Shown here: positions 9,079-17,074 of the stretch, one piece after another | How the letters are laid out: the number at the start of each line of letters is the position of its first letter | How positions within the stretch are numbered: position 1 is the first letter of the stretch | NCBI RefSeq assembly: GCF_900091575.1 | Contig: NZ_FMCR01000007.1 | Location: 372,001 to 436,000 of the forward strand | DNA from: Micromonospora saelicesensis | GTDB taxonomy: Bacteria > Actinomycetota > Actinomycetes > Mycobacteriales > Micromonosporaceae | DNA length: 64,000 nt | Direction: 5' to 3' | The notes under the pieces: model-generated | What the model was told of the DNA's origin: nothing | The model's database searches: none | The model's input: the letters and a program-made list of their open reading frames with translations, nothing else | Program-made: the position numbers and the translations under genes

Positions 9079-9720
9079 GATGACGCTGCTGGTCCCGCAA
9101 ACCCCCTACGGCCCCGACGGCCGGTGACCATTTCGCTCTCGAAGCCGACTCGGCGCGTGCCGCCGGGATCGACGCCGCAGTGGTCGACCACGACGCGCTG
9201 ACCCGCGGCGACCCGCACCGCGCACTCACGGCCATGCCCGCCGGCGGTGCCACGGTCTACCACGGGTGGATACTGCGCATCGACCAGTACGCGGCCTTCG
9301 CCGACGTCCTCGCCGCCTGCGACGTCACCCTCCACACCAGCAGAGACCAATACCGCCGCGCCCACGAACTCCCCGGCTAGTACCACCAACTCGCGCCAGT
9401 CACCCCAACCTTCAACCGGACAACCAGCGCGAAGCGGACCGCGTTCGACCAGGCTCGGTACCGGCGCCTTCATCTGCGGGACAAGGGTGGAGAAGATGGT
9501 CGTACGGGAACTCGTGTCAGCCGAGCAGCGGCATCCGGATGCAACCAGGAATGGTCAGCTGTGGTCGCCACCGAGGCCAGGGACCAGCCTCTCCGCCCAG
9601 GGCCGGGCCGGACGTCACTCCCGTCCCAGGCGCATCTGCACGTGTATCGGGTGCCGACTACTCCTACCACAGCACTGGCGTATGGCCGCCGAACGGACGC
9701 TGACGGTTCGCCGTCCAACA
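9079..9720 (+). pseudogene. ATP-grasp domain protein, broken
   Basis: The fragment starts MTLLVPQTPYGPDGR at 9079, shifts frame near 9120, then reads DHFALEADSARAAGIDAAVVDHD. It continues through LTAMPAGGATVYHGWILRIDQYAAFADVLAACDVTL and SRDQYRRAHELPG to a TAG at 9378, after which YHQLAPVTPTFNRTTSAKRTAFDQ continues. These blocks resemble the N-terminal part of actinobacterial ATP-grasp proteins. The rest decays beyond recognition before ~9720. At least one frameshift and one stop mark it as a pseudogene. Confidence 0.65.
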
Positions 9721-9903
9721 AGACACCACGATCACCAGCGACGCGCTCTACGTCGAACTCGACCACTGCCGACAGGTCCTGACCACATCGCCGCGCGGAC
9801 CGCCGATCCTCACCCAAGCCGACACCGCGCTCATCGACGGCGCCCGCTTATGCCGTTCCGTGCCGGTGGCATACCGCCTCATCCGCCCGTTGCGATCCCC
9901 TCG

Positions 9904-9997
9904 GTTACCGGGTTCGTTACCGCGGATCGTCAAGCGCTTCCCATGCCAGGCTGTCCGGACGAACTCCTGCCTCGCGCGACCGCCAGCGGCTACAACC
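9904..9997 (+). repeat. 94-bp direct repeat, copy 2
   Basis: The partner of 2652-2745, in the same orientation, ungapped, about 82 of 94 bases identical. It marks the right side of the catabolic segment and ends just upstream of the gene at 10,092. Confidence 0.8.
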
Positions 9998-10091
9998 TTC
10001 GACCAGCAGAGCGAATGTGTACCGCGCGCCTGGGCGCGCGGTGTCGCAAGGACCGTTGCTTCAAGAGATCACCTGCGGCACCATAATCGCG

Positions 10092-10835
10092 ATGATTAAG
10101 CACCTGGACTGGGTAGACCGCTACGTCGACGGGCAACAAGATCGGGTATGGCACGAGATGCGGCAGCTGGGGAGCCGTGTCCGTGAGCCAGCCTTCGCCC
10201 CGCAGGCGCAGGCGGTATGCGACGAGATGGCCCGCCGAGCCCGGAGCAACATCGAAACGCTTGTCGCGCGACTGCGCGAGCAGGGCTACCGATTCCACCG
10301 GAACGACGACGACCAGACCCCGACAGAGCCATACACGCCGCCGGGCCCGAAGGCGGAAGAGCTCCTTCACTGGCTGGAACAGCGTCTCGGCCCACTCCCG
10401 ATGGTGCTGTCGTCGTGGATCCGGATCGTGGGCGACGTGTGGTTGGTGGGAACGCATCCGCAATGGCCCAACTCGGCTGCGGCCGACCCGCTCGTGCTGG
10501 AGTTGGCGGGTTCCCGCTACCCGAACAGCGACATCCGCGACTACTTCGCGGAAGAGATCGAGGCGTGGCAGGAAGACCAGGAAGACCAAGACGAGCTGTT
10601 CCTGCTACCCGTCGCGCCCGACCATTACCACAAGGACAACGTCAGCGGCGGCGGCCCCTACGGCCTCATCCTGCCCGACGCATCCGCCGACGCGTACTTC
10701 GTCGGCGAGGCACGCATGCCCCTGATGGCCTACCTCAACTGGGCCTTCCGGCACGGCGGCTTCCCCCGTCCCACGGGCGACCAGGCACAGTGGCGGGTCA
10801 TCCACCAGCTGAGCGAAGGCCTCCACCGCCTCTGA
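10092..10835 (+). CDS. Hypothetical protein
   Basis: A protein of 247 residues starting MIKHLDWVDRYVDGQQDRV. The longer open frame from 10,017 is not convincing. It is soluble with no signal peptide. The first half is helical and charged. The middle contains SWIRIVGDVWLVGTHPQWP, with LVLELAGSRYPNSDIRDYF further on and an acidic EEIEAWQEDQEDQDELF segment. The end is GFPRPTGDQAQWRVIHQL. The domain cannot be named. The pattern vaguely recalls SMI1/KNR4-type (SUKH) proteins, but this was not verified. It lies between the second repeat copy and an integrase relic, so it may be cargo of an older element. Confidence 0.6.
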   Translation: MIKHLDWVDRYVDGQQDRVWHEMRQLGSRVREPAFAPQAQAVCDEMARRARSNIETLVARLREQGYRFHRNDDDQTPTEPYTPPGPKAEELLHWLEQRLGPLPMVLSSWIRIVGDVWLVGTHPQWPNSAAADPLVLELAGSRYPNSDIRDYFAEEIEAWQEDQEDQDELFLLPVAPDHYHKDNVSGGGPYGLILPDASADAYFVGEARMPLMAYLNWAFRHGGFPRPTGDQAQWRVIHQLSEGLHRL

Positions 10836-10844
10836 CGGACGCAA

Positions 10845-11060
10845 GTCTCCGCGCCGGTGTCGAGGTCGCGGACCAGGAAGGCGCCGTGCAGCCCTGCCTC
10901 GGCGAGCAGGTCCTGGGCGTTGCGTACCACCGCGATGGCGCTCATGTCGGACCTCCGGTCGAAGGACTTCCCGGTGGCGACCCCTCCGTCGGCCGCGGGT
11001 GACCGTCGGAGGCGCCCAGGCAGCGCGCGACGTCCGCGTACAGGACCGCGGTGAGCTGAT
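10845..11060 (-). pseudogene. Decayed small-gene fragments
   Basis: Two minus-strand pieces have protein-like composition: MSAIAVVRNAQDLLAEAGLHGAFLVRD (start 10,945) and, just upstream, REDLDQLTAVLYADVARCLGASDG. Neither runs to a natural end. They look like the remains of short cargo genes of an older element and cannot be named. Confidence 0.35.
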
Positions 11061-11129
11061 CGAGGTCCTCGCGTGTGCCGGTGGCGACGTCGTAGCCCCG
11101 CAGAAGCCGCGGGCCGGCGAGAGGACGCC

Positions 11130-11448
11130 AGTGCAGGTCGACAACCTCGACCTCGTGTTCGCCAGACCTGATGGGCAACCCCTGCGGCCGCAGTACGTGC
11201 TCGACCACCTGCGCCGCCTCACCGCCGACGCCGGGCTCCCGGCGATCCGGGTGCACGACCTGCGACACATCGCCGCCACCATCATGATCAACCAAGGGGT
11301 GCCAATGGCCGTGGTGTCCAAGACGCTGCGCCACAGGAACGTGGCCACCACCGTCGACATCTACGGCCATCTCACCCGCGACGCTGCCGCCGACGGCGTG
11401 AGCGCCACCTGCGCGGCCCTCGACGCGGCCGACGCCCGGGTCGCCTGA
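11130..11448 (+). pseudogene. Tyrosine recombinase (integrase), C-terminal remnant
   Basis: The frame ending at 11,448 contains RVHDLRHIAATIMINQGVPM (HxxR box), LRHRNVATT (second His) and DIYGHLT (nucleophilic Tyr), the catalytic end of a tyrosine recombinase. The core-binding domain and the first catalytic Arg region are missing. Upstream the frame runs into unrelated sequence. Its stop lies ~105 bp from the left attachment repeat, which suggests an earlier integration at the same tRNA-Pro site. Confidence 0.75.
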
Positions 11449-11515
11449 CCGCTTTTGCAAGATCCGCGCTTGGGTGCGACAGCAGCGCGACAATACAGCC
11501 CTAAAAAGATCACAA

Positions 11516-11541
11516 GGGATATGCCTCCATCGGCATATCCC
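11516..11541 (-). terminator. Hairpin beside the left attachment repeat
   Basis: A perfect 10-bp stem (gggatatgcc / ggcatatccc) with a 6-nt loop. On the minus strand it is followed by TTGTGATCTTTTT. It sits 11 bp from the att repeat, in the position a terminator would hold downstream of tRNA-Pro, so it is probably the terminator displaced when the island inserted. Confidence 0.65.
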
Positions 11542-11552
11542 CTGGTCAGATA

Positions 11553-11597
11553 CGTCGGGACGGCCGGATTCGAACCGACGACCCCTTGACCCCCAGT
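11553..11597. repeat. Left attachment site (45-bp direct repeat)
   Basis: Forty-five bases identical to 43,673-43,717, the 3' part of the tRNA-Pro gene (T arm, 3' acceptor strand and part of the anticodon arm). Identity ends abruptly after ...ccccagt on the island side. The tRNA is not completed here, so this is an att scar, not a gene. Confidence 0.92.
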
Positions 11598-11696
11598 AGT
11601 TGAGGGCCCCAGCGACGTGCTCAAGCACGTTCTCCCAGGTCGCGTGAAGTGTAAACCAGCCGAGTAAAGGAGTCATCGCACCACTCCCCCGGACCG

Positions 11697-11803
11697 GATG
11701 CAACGGCTGCTGAATGCGGCCAACTGGCACACGGACGCTGTCCGGGACGACCTGCGTGGCTATCCGACGCAGGTCGTCGATGAGGCCGGCTTGCTGAACA
11801 GAA
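11697..11803 (+). pseudogene. IS701-family transposase N-terminal relic
   Basis: The plus frame reads RLLNAANWHTDAVRDDLRGY, then QVVDEAGLLNRKT. This resembles the start of IS701 transposases (ADWDADAVRDDVRGYV...VVDETGFLKKGT) with an internal deletion. It is cut short after ~35 residues and is not a functional gene. Confidence 0.55.
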
Positions 11804-11810
11804 AAACGTC

Positions 11811-12269
11811 TTACGTAAGAGCTACGGCCACGACGGCCACGACGCCAACCACTAGCGCGCGGATGGACCAGGTAATCCGGGTGAACTTTCGATGGGCCAC
11901 CATGTTCGCGGCCCAGATTTGCCCGACGACCGCCCGTTCGAACGCGTCCTCGTCGGCTGCCGCCTCTACCCAGGCGTCGATGAAGGCTTCCCGGTCGTCG
12001 CCGTACCGACGAACGACGTGGTCGTAGTAGTGCAGCGACCATGCGGTGGTTACCTGCCGTCGCGGCGCCAGCGTGTAGAGCGCCAGCAACGCGCTAAGCA
12101 TGACACTGACGCTGGCGACGAGCAGTGCGCCTTTGGCCCAAGAGCCGTGAGCCGACGGTAATTGCCCGGCAAGGATCCCGGCGGCAGCCAGGACGGCGGC
12201 CGCCTTCACATCGGCGAAGCGGATCATCTCATTCGCCTGCTGCAGCGTGGCTCGTTCCGCCTCCCTCAT
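11811..12269 (-). CDS. pycTM: Pycsar effector-like membrane protein (PycTM, DUF5706 type)
   Basis: A protein of 152 residues. Residues 1-20 are helical (MREAERATLQQANEMIRFAD), leading into a first membrane segment (KAAAVLAAAGILAG). A second lies at ~47-68 (LLVASVSVMLSALLALYTLAP) and a third at the C-terminus (IRALVVGVVAVVAVALT). The ANEMIRFADVKA...LAAAGILAG pattern is characteristic of the DUF5706/PycTM family. In Pycsar defence such proteins respond to a cyclic pyrimidine nucleotide and disrupt the membrane. It is the last gene of a five-gene operon, overlapping its predecessor by 4 nt, with the cyclase three genes upstream. The activating nucleotide is inference. Confidence 0.8.
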   Translation of the reverse strand: MREAERATLQQANEMIRFADVKAAAVLAAAGILAGQLPSAHGSWAKGALLVASVSVMLSALLALYTLAPRRQVTTAWSLHYYDHVVRRYGDDREAFIDAWVEAAADEDAFERAVVGQIWAANMVAHRKFTRITWSIRALVVGVVAVVAVALT

Positions 12270-12940
12270 GAGGCTTCCAGTCGTTCCGCCAGATCAGGCT
12301 GGTCATACGAGGAGAAGAGCTGCCCCAGCTGCCCGAGCAGATATCGGCGGTCGCCGTCCTCAAGCCGCCCAAGAAAGTCACCGATCAGCTTGGCAATCAC
12401 CAGGAACCGGGACTCGCCGACATCCCCGAACTTCTCAGCGATCTTCTCGAAGTTGATGGTGAGTAGCTCTTCTGGCTGGTCAGGGTGGTGGTAGAGCCAA
12501 TAGCTGCGGGCGACGTCGGGACGAGAGTAGACGCTTTCCCGCAGGTACCGTATCCGCTCGAGCTCGGCCTGCTGCTTTAGCCGTTCGAGGGCGGCTTGCC
12601 GGTCGATCTCCAGGATGGCTTCCACTGCGATACGGGCTTGCCGAGTAACCGTCAGCTTGACGCGGACGCCGTTGACCTTCCGGGTGTTGATCTCGATCTC
12701 TGCGTTGCCGGCCTGGGTGACGCTGTATTTGGCGGTCACCTGACCGGCCCACTCCGTGATCTTCTGCCGCACCGTCCAAAGGGCGGCCTGATCGTTTCTC
12801 TGCCATAAGACCTGAAAGGTCGCGTCGAACGCTACGTGTGGATGGCAGCTGGGCAGCTCGGCGGAGAAGGTAACCGGCTGTACGGGATCCTCGGGCCTCA
12901 GCCAGAGGCCCAACAGGCGGTCAAGCCAGTTCTCGCTCAT
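12266..12940 (-). CDS. Accessory protein of the cyclase operon, unknown function
   Basis: A soluble protein of 224 residues with no recognised domain. Residues ~20-120 look beta-rich (PVTFSAELPSCHPHVAFDATFQVLW, EIEINTRKVNGVRVKLTV). A charged helical stretch follows (ILEIDRQAALERLKQQAELERIRYL), perhaps a coiled coil. The tail is helical (FEKIAEKFGDVGESRFLVIAKLIGDFLGRL). Four-nt ATGA overlaps on both sides bind it tightly to the P-loop gene before it and the PycTM-like gene after it. It may be an adaptor or regulator of the effector, but nothing in the sequence proves that. Confidence 0.75.
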   Translation of the reverse strand: MSENWLDRLLGLWLRPEDPVQPVTFSAELPSCHPHVAFDATFQVLWQRNDQAALWTVRQKITEWAGQVTAKYSVTQAGNAEIEINTRKVNGVRVKLTVTRQARIAVEAILEIDRQAALERLKQQAELERIRYLRESVYSRPDVARSYWLYHHPDQPEELLTINFEKIAEKFGDVGESRFLVIAKLIGDFLGRLEDGDRRYLLGQLGQLFSSYDQPDLAERLEAS

Positions 12941-14847
12941 GGGGCGACCAGTGGGTTCGCTCGGTGGAGCCGCTCGTTGAGCCGATCACGCGCTTCGCGG
13001 GCGGCCGGCGCCTCGGCGTCGCGGGCGAGTGGCTGCCAGTCGTAGAGCAGGGCGGACATGCGGGCGAAGCGGCTACTGGCACCCTGGCCGAACCCGCCAG
13101 CGCGGACCATCAGACCGGTGATGAGGTCCTCGTAGGCGGGACCCTCGACCGCCGCGTCTAGCCAGCGGAAGAGCGCCTCACGGAATTCGCCCTGCGGCCC
13201 TTCGCCCGTGAACAGAAGCGTGAAGGCTTGTACCAACCCAGCTTGCAGCTCCGCGTCGCTAGCCAGCTCGGCGAGGAGGAAGCCGGCCCGGTCCCGAGTT
13301 TCGGAAATCGCCGCCAGGGCGCGCAGCCCGACGTCGTGCCGCCGGTCCTGCGCGGCCGTCCAGTCGACGACCCGGCGCAACGTCGCCTGCCGGTGCAGCG
13401 GCCGGTCCCACAGCGACCGCACAGCATCCACGACCCCGTCGGTGACATCATCGATCCCCCGTCCGGCCAGGTTGTTCAGGCGGGTCAACACCGCCTGCGG
13501 ATACGCGTCTGCCAACTCGCCGCCGCACACCGCGGCGACCGCGCAGAGCAGCGTCACGCTTCCCGACTGGACGGCCCACTGATTGAGCCGACCGCGCATC
13601 GCCGCCCCGGCCTCAGGGCTCATCGCAACCGCCGTCATAAGGTCGACAACCAGCGGTCGCAGTGTCTGGTACCCCCACCACCGCTCGGTCAAGGTACGCA
13701 CTTCGGGGGCGTCGGCCCCGGGAAGGGCCAAGGTCACGGCGAGCATGGCCGAGGCCACCTGTCCGGCGACACGGACGTTCGGGGATCCTCCACGACGCAT
13801 CGGCAGGTCGGACGCCCAGCTCCAGAGGCGCGTACGGAAGGCCTTGGACTGGTCGGCGTGCACAAAGCGCAGGATCGCGACGTTGTAGGACGGCAGGGTG
13901 AAGACGATCCGGTGCTCGTCGTCGATCCGGGCGTTGACGCTCTTGGCAAGCTGGCGGATCCCCGGGGCGCCGATGCCGCCGCGCACGTTCGCCGGTTCCG
14001 ACAGCTTCTCGGCGAGTTTCTCCATGGCGTGAAGGACGTTGGTGGCCTGTCCCCCCTGCAGGAAGGCAAGGGCAATGAGGAAGAGCCTGGTCCGCGCATC
14101 GACGTTGTCTTCGAACCAGGTGGCCAGTTCTTCGTCCCAGTTCTGGTAGGCCTGGACCGACTTGCCGGCGATCTCGGCCAGCGGCTCCTGGGGATTCCCG
14201 ACCGCGGCCCTGATCCTGTGGGACAGCCTCGCGATCTGGGCCGGAGTGGCACCCTCTAGCATCGCCGGTATCGGCGGAGTCCTGAGCAGTGTGTCCACGT
14301 CCAGGCGGGCTCGCTGGTCGTCCAGGAGCTGGCTCAGCAGTTTCTCGCGTTCAGGAGCGGTGACCGTGAGGACGGTGAAGCCCGGAACGTCCTCGGGCCT
14401 TTCGAGGCTCTTGCGGTCGACCAGGACGACGAGGTACGAGTCCCCCTTTTCTACCGCCTCTCGGTAGGCGATGAGAAGCTCACGCAAGCGGCCGTTGCGG
14501 CTTCCGGGCGGCACCGTGAGCAGGTAGGCGGATGGGCCGTACGACGACCAAGGCACCTCGTCGACGGGCAGGAGCCGTTGCTGATCGTCGTCGGTCGGGA
14601 TCTCCCGCCGAGGCGAGGGAACGCCGCCGAGCAGCCCGACCGCGGCGGTCCGCCGACCGGTGCCGGGTTCGGCCACCAGCAGGACGTGGCGCCGCTCCCG
14701 CAGGATTCCGGCGGCAGCTTCCCTGGGCAGTCCGCCCGGGCCGTAAAAGCGCTCTACGAAGGTCCCAATCGTCTCCTGAACGAAGGCGTCGGACAGCTCC
14801 CGGGCGGCCCTGTAGCGTCCGAGCCAGTTGTGGACGTTCTGCACCAT
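12937..14847 (-). CDS. P-loop NTPase-like protein of the cyclase operon
   Basis: A protein of 636 residues from the ATG at 14,847 (MVQNVHNWLGRYRAARELSD), which follows a GAGGGCGAT ribosome site. HVLLVAEPGTGRRTAAVGLLGG (~residue 55) resembles a Walker A loop (GxGxx[K/R]T, with Arg for Lys, as GTGRRT). No clear Walker B was found (LVVLVDRKS is a candidate), so ATPase activity is uncertain. The C-terminal ~350 residues are helical and repetitive, in the style of STAND or AAA sensor proteins. Upstream, an acidic reading frame beginning MTTDSIEPMDPDIDES at 14,968 overlaps the cyclase stop (TGATG) but is in another frame. It may be the true N-terminus lost by a frameshift near 14,850. Confidence 0.72.
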   Translation of the reverse strand: MVQNVHNWLGRYRAARELSDAFVQETIGTFVERFYGPGGLPREAAAGILRERRHVLLVAEPGTGRRTAAVGLLGGVPSPRREIPTDDDQQRLLPVDEVPWSSYGPSAYLLTVPPGSRNGRLRELLIAYREAVEKGDSYLVVLVDRKSLERPEDVPGFTVLTVTAPEREKLLSQLLDDQRARLDVDTLLRTPPIPAMLEGATPAQIARLSHRIRAAVGNPQEPLAEIAGKSVQAYQNWDEELATWFEDNVDARTRLFLIALAFLQGGQATNVLHAMEKLAEKLSEPANVRGGIGAPGIRQLAKSVNARIDDEHRIVFTLPSYNVAILRFVHADQSKAFRTRLWSWASDLPMRRGGSPNVRVAGQVASAMLAVTLALPGADAPEVRTLTERWWGYQTLRPLVVDLMTAVAMSPEAGAAMRGRLNQWAVQSGSVTLLCAVAAVCGGELADAYPQAVLTRLNNLAGRGIDDVTDGVVDAVRSLWDRPLHRQATLRRVVDWTAAQDRRHDVGLRALAAISETRDRAGFLLAELASDAELQAGLVQAFTLLFTGEGPQGEFREALFRWLDAAVEGPAYEDLITGLMVRAGGFGQGASSRFARMSALLYDWQPLARDAEAPAAREARDRLNERLHRANPLVAP

Positions 14848-14967
14848 ATCGCCCTCGACGCGAGGCCGCCTGACCGCTGTTCTCTTCGATGTAGGGGCCG
14901 TCGTCGAGGTCGTCGGCGTAGGACTCGTCGATGTCCGGATCCATCGGCTCAATCGAGTCGGTAGTCA

Positions 14968-15759
14968 TCACTCACCGCCCCGGTGCTGCGTCATGCTCTC
15001 GACCGTGGTGGCGACCTGACCGTCGTTCCGCTTCACCCTCGGCCCGGAGATCCGAGGCCCTGGGCGCTTCCCTGCCATCGGCCTCGACGGCGGCGCGGCC
15101 AGCGGTTCGGCCGGCATCACGCCGAGGAGGTTCCCGGAGACCTCCGGGATGTAGAGCCACGCCTGTCGGCTAAACGCCTTGCCGTCGACCGTCGCCGTGA
15201 CCGGGAGGCAGCGGTCGGGTTCCATCCTGGCGTACCCAGCGGCTATGACGTCCTCGAAAACGCGATCGGAAAAGATGCAGGCTACGAATGTCACGCGAGG
15301 ACTGGCAGCGGCGAGCACGGCCCTCACCGGCACCGAATCGAGCAGGCGGTGCGTGTCGTTGCGCGAGTCCCCATTGCCGGTCCAATAGGGATTCTCTGGA
15401 TCCGCCGGTAGCGGCCCGACATGCAGGCTGACCCTCAGCTGAAGGCGTTCACGCGCCTGACGGTTGTGCTCTGCCAGGCGTTCCTGCAGCAGGCGCGGGA
15501 ACGGGTCCACCAGGTAGGGCAGGACCCGCGGCGGAAGGCCAACCGCGAAGCCATCACCGGCAGGGCCGAGGAACGCCGGGCGATCCCACTCGGCCCCCAG
15601 CCCGGCGCCGGTGAGGGCGTCACCCACAAGGTCGAGCAGATTCTTGCTGACCGCCTCTTGGGCGCTGCCTGGTTCGGCGGTGAAACCCTTGGCGTCCACG
15701 GCCAGAATCGCCCGGTACGGTGGTAGGTCGATCGAACGTGCGAACGGGATGTGTTCCAC
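14968..15759 (-). CDS. pycC: Class III nucleotidyl cyclase, Pycsar PycC-like
   Basis: A protein of 263 residues from the GTG at 15,759 with a strong AAGGAAGGG ribosome site. YRAILAVDAKGFTAEP (~residues 17-32) carries the first metal-binding Asp. GPAGDGFAVGLPP (~66-78) carries the second in the GDGF motif typical of class III cyclases. LQLRVSLHVGPLP (~105-117) is the usual strand after the active site. The length fits a lone cyclase domain without a sensor. In Pycsar systems such enzymes make cCMP or cUMP on phage infection. The partner PycTM-like gene lies in the same operon. Base specificity cannot be read with certainty. Confidence 0.82.
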   Translation of the reverse strand: MEHIPFARSIDLPPYRAILAVDAKGFTAEPGSAQEAVSKNLLDLVGDALTGAGLGAEWDRPAFLGPAGDGFAVGLPPRVLPYLVDPFPRLLQERLAEHNRQARERLQLRVSLHVGPLPADPENPYWTGNGDSRNDTHRLLDSVPVRAVLAAASPRVTFVACIFSDRVFEDVIAAGYARMEPDRCLPVTATVDGKAFSRQAWLYIPEVSGNLLGVMPAEPLAAPPSRPMAGKRPGPRISGPRVKRNDGQVATTVESMTQHRGGE

Positions 15760-15794
15760 GGGAGCCCTTCCTTGAGAACGGGACCCCCTCAGCG

Positions 15795-16496
15795 TCAGCC
15801 GGGTACGCGCGGTTCTCTGCCCAGTTCTGGGCGGAAACCCTGTGACCGATAGCTCAGCGCCGCGGGATCCACGATGGTGATCTCGCGTCGTCCGGTAGCG
15901 ACGATGCCTGCCTCGCGCAGGGCGGTGAGCTCGGTAACGACCGCGTTGCGCGAGGTGCCGACCAGTTCCGCGAGTTCCGCCTGGGACAGCCGGATCAGGG
16001 GCTGCCCGTCGGCACGCCGGCTCTCGCGGTCGAGCTGGATCAGCGCCCGGGCCAGCCGCTCCCGCACAGGCAGCACGGCCAGCGCCACACGCTGGGCGTC
16101 CGAGGTGCGCAGCCGGCCCACCGTGTAGGCGGCGAAGCCCGCCGCGAACGCGGGCCGGGTCAGGAAACGCCGGAACTGTGGGCCGGTCAGCAGCCGCGTG
16201 ACCGTACTGGTGAGGGCGGTGACCGTGGCCGACCGGGGTTGCAGGTCGACGGCGGCCAGGTCGCCGACGACATCGCCAGCGGCCCGCAGCGTCAGGATCG
16301 CGCGGCTACCGTCGCTCTCCGACCGCACAATTTTGACGCAGCCGGCAAGGACCACGTGCACGTGCTGGGTGGTATCACCCTGACGCAGAAGCACGTCGCG
16401 GGGCTCGAAGCGCACGGGGATCCCGGTGCCCTGCACTCGATGCCACTCGTCTTGCGGGAGATGAGCGACGAGTCCGGATGCACCGTAGTCACGCAT
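15795..16496 (-). CDS. Crp/Fnr-family cyclic-nucleotide-responsive regulator
   Basis: A protein of 233 residues. The cyclic-nucleotide-binding domain spans ~residues 10-125, with the phosphate-binding cassette GDVVGDLAAVDLQPRSATVTAL. The usual GE is GD, while the conserved Arg (RSA) is kept. A Crp-type helix-turn-helix follows (LIRLSQAELAELVGTSRNAVVTELTALREAGIV, ~residues 175-207). It is the first gene of the cyclase operon, 35 bp upstream of the cyclase, which suggests it senses the cyclase product and controls the operon (inference). A TACATT hexamer 6 nt before the ATG could be a -10 for a leaderless mRNA. Confidence 0.88.
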   Translation of the reverse strand: MRDYGASGLVAHLPQDEWHRVQGTGIPVRFEPRDVLLRQGDTTQHVHVVLAGCVKIVRSESDGSRAILTLRAAGDVVGDLAAVDLQPRSATVTALTSTVTRLLTGPQFRRFLTRPAFAAGFAAYTVGRLRTSDAQRVALAVLPVRERLARALIQLDRESRRADGQPLIRLSQAELAELVGTSRNAVVTELTALREAGIVATGRREITIVDPAALSYRSQGFRPELGREPRVPG

Positions 16497-16653
16497 GCAC
16501 AGAATGTATCGCCGACGATCGCGAAGGGTGGCGACGGATCAACAGCGTTGCCGGGCTTGGCTCGGTCCCGCACCGCCACCCTTCGCCGCTTCGCCTCACT
16601 GAGCAGGGTCTTGGTGAAGACCGCATCCAACGGCCGATAGCCCCTGTCTGCGG

Positions 16654-16779
16654 CTAATGGCCGAGTGCTCCAGCGGGCTCGTCGTGCCTGGTCTGGGCCA
16701 GGAACCCTCCCGTCACCGCGATGCCGATGGTGGTAGCGGTCTCGGCAAAACCCCGAAGAACTTGCACAACACGAGCCAT
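16654..16779 (-). CDS. Small protein of 41 residues
   Basis: The ATG at 16,779 is preceded by a very strong GGGAGGAGG ribosome site 8-9 nt upstream. The product MARVVQVLRGFAETATTI... continues to GGFLAQTRHDEPAGALGH. It is amphipathic or mildly hydrophobic in the middle with a charged tail. It lies 157 bp upstream of the Crp gene on the same strand. The ribosome site is the main reason to believe it. It could be a small membrane-associated peptide or a leader peptide. Confidence 0.5.
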   Translation of the reverse strand: MARVVQVLRGFAETATTIGIAVTGGFLAQTRHDEPAGALGH

Positions 16780-17074
16780 GCGTCCCCGCCTCCTCCCGGT
16801 GCACTTCCCTGACCTTTGAGACCTGAACTCATCCGGTTGTCCCAGGAGTGACTGCGTAAGAGTTCCACACATCGCCACACACATCGCGGTCGAGCCGACT
16901 CGAACGGACACGCCCGACCCAGGCCACGCACGACGTACCGAATCCATGCTAGCCAAGCCGTCCGTCCGGTGCCGCCTACGGCGCGCGGCGCCACTGCTAC
17001 GGTCAGGTGGTTCGCCGTTCCCTGGCTGCCGGTGGCTCGCGTTTCGAGTGATACCACCCCCGTCGGTCGCCGAT

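Noticed and set aside
11553..11630. Second tRNA-Pro gene at the left boundary
   Set aside because: Only the 3' 45 bases are present. The 5' acceptor strand, D arm and half of the anticodon arm are missing, so it is an att scar.
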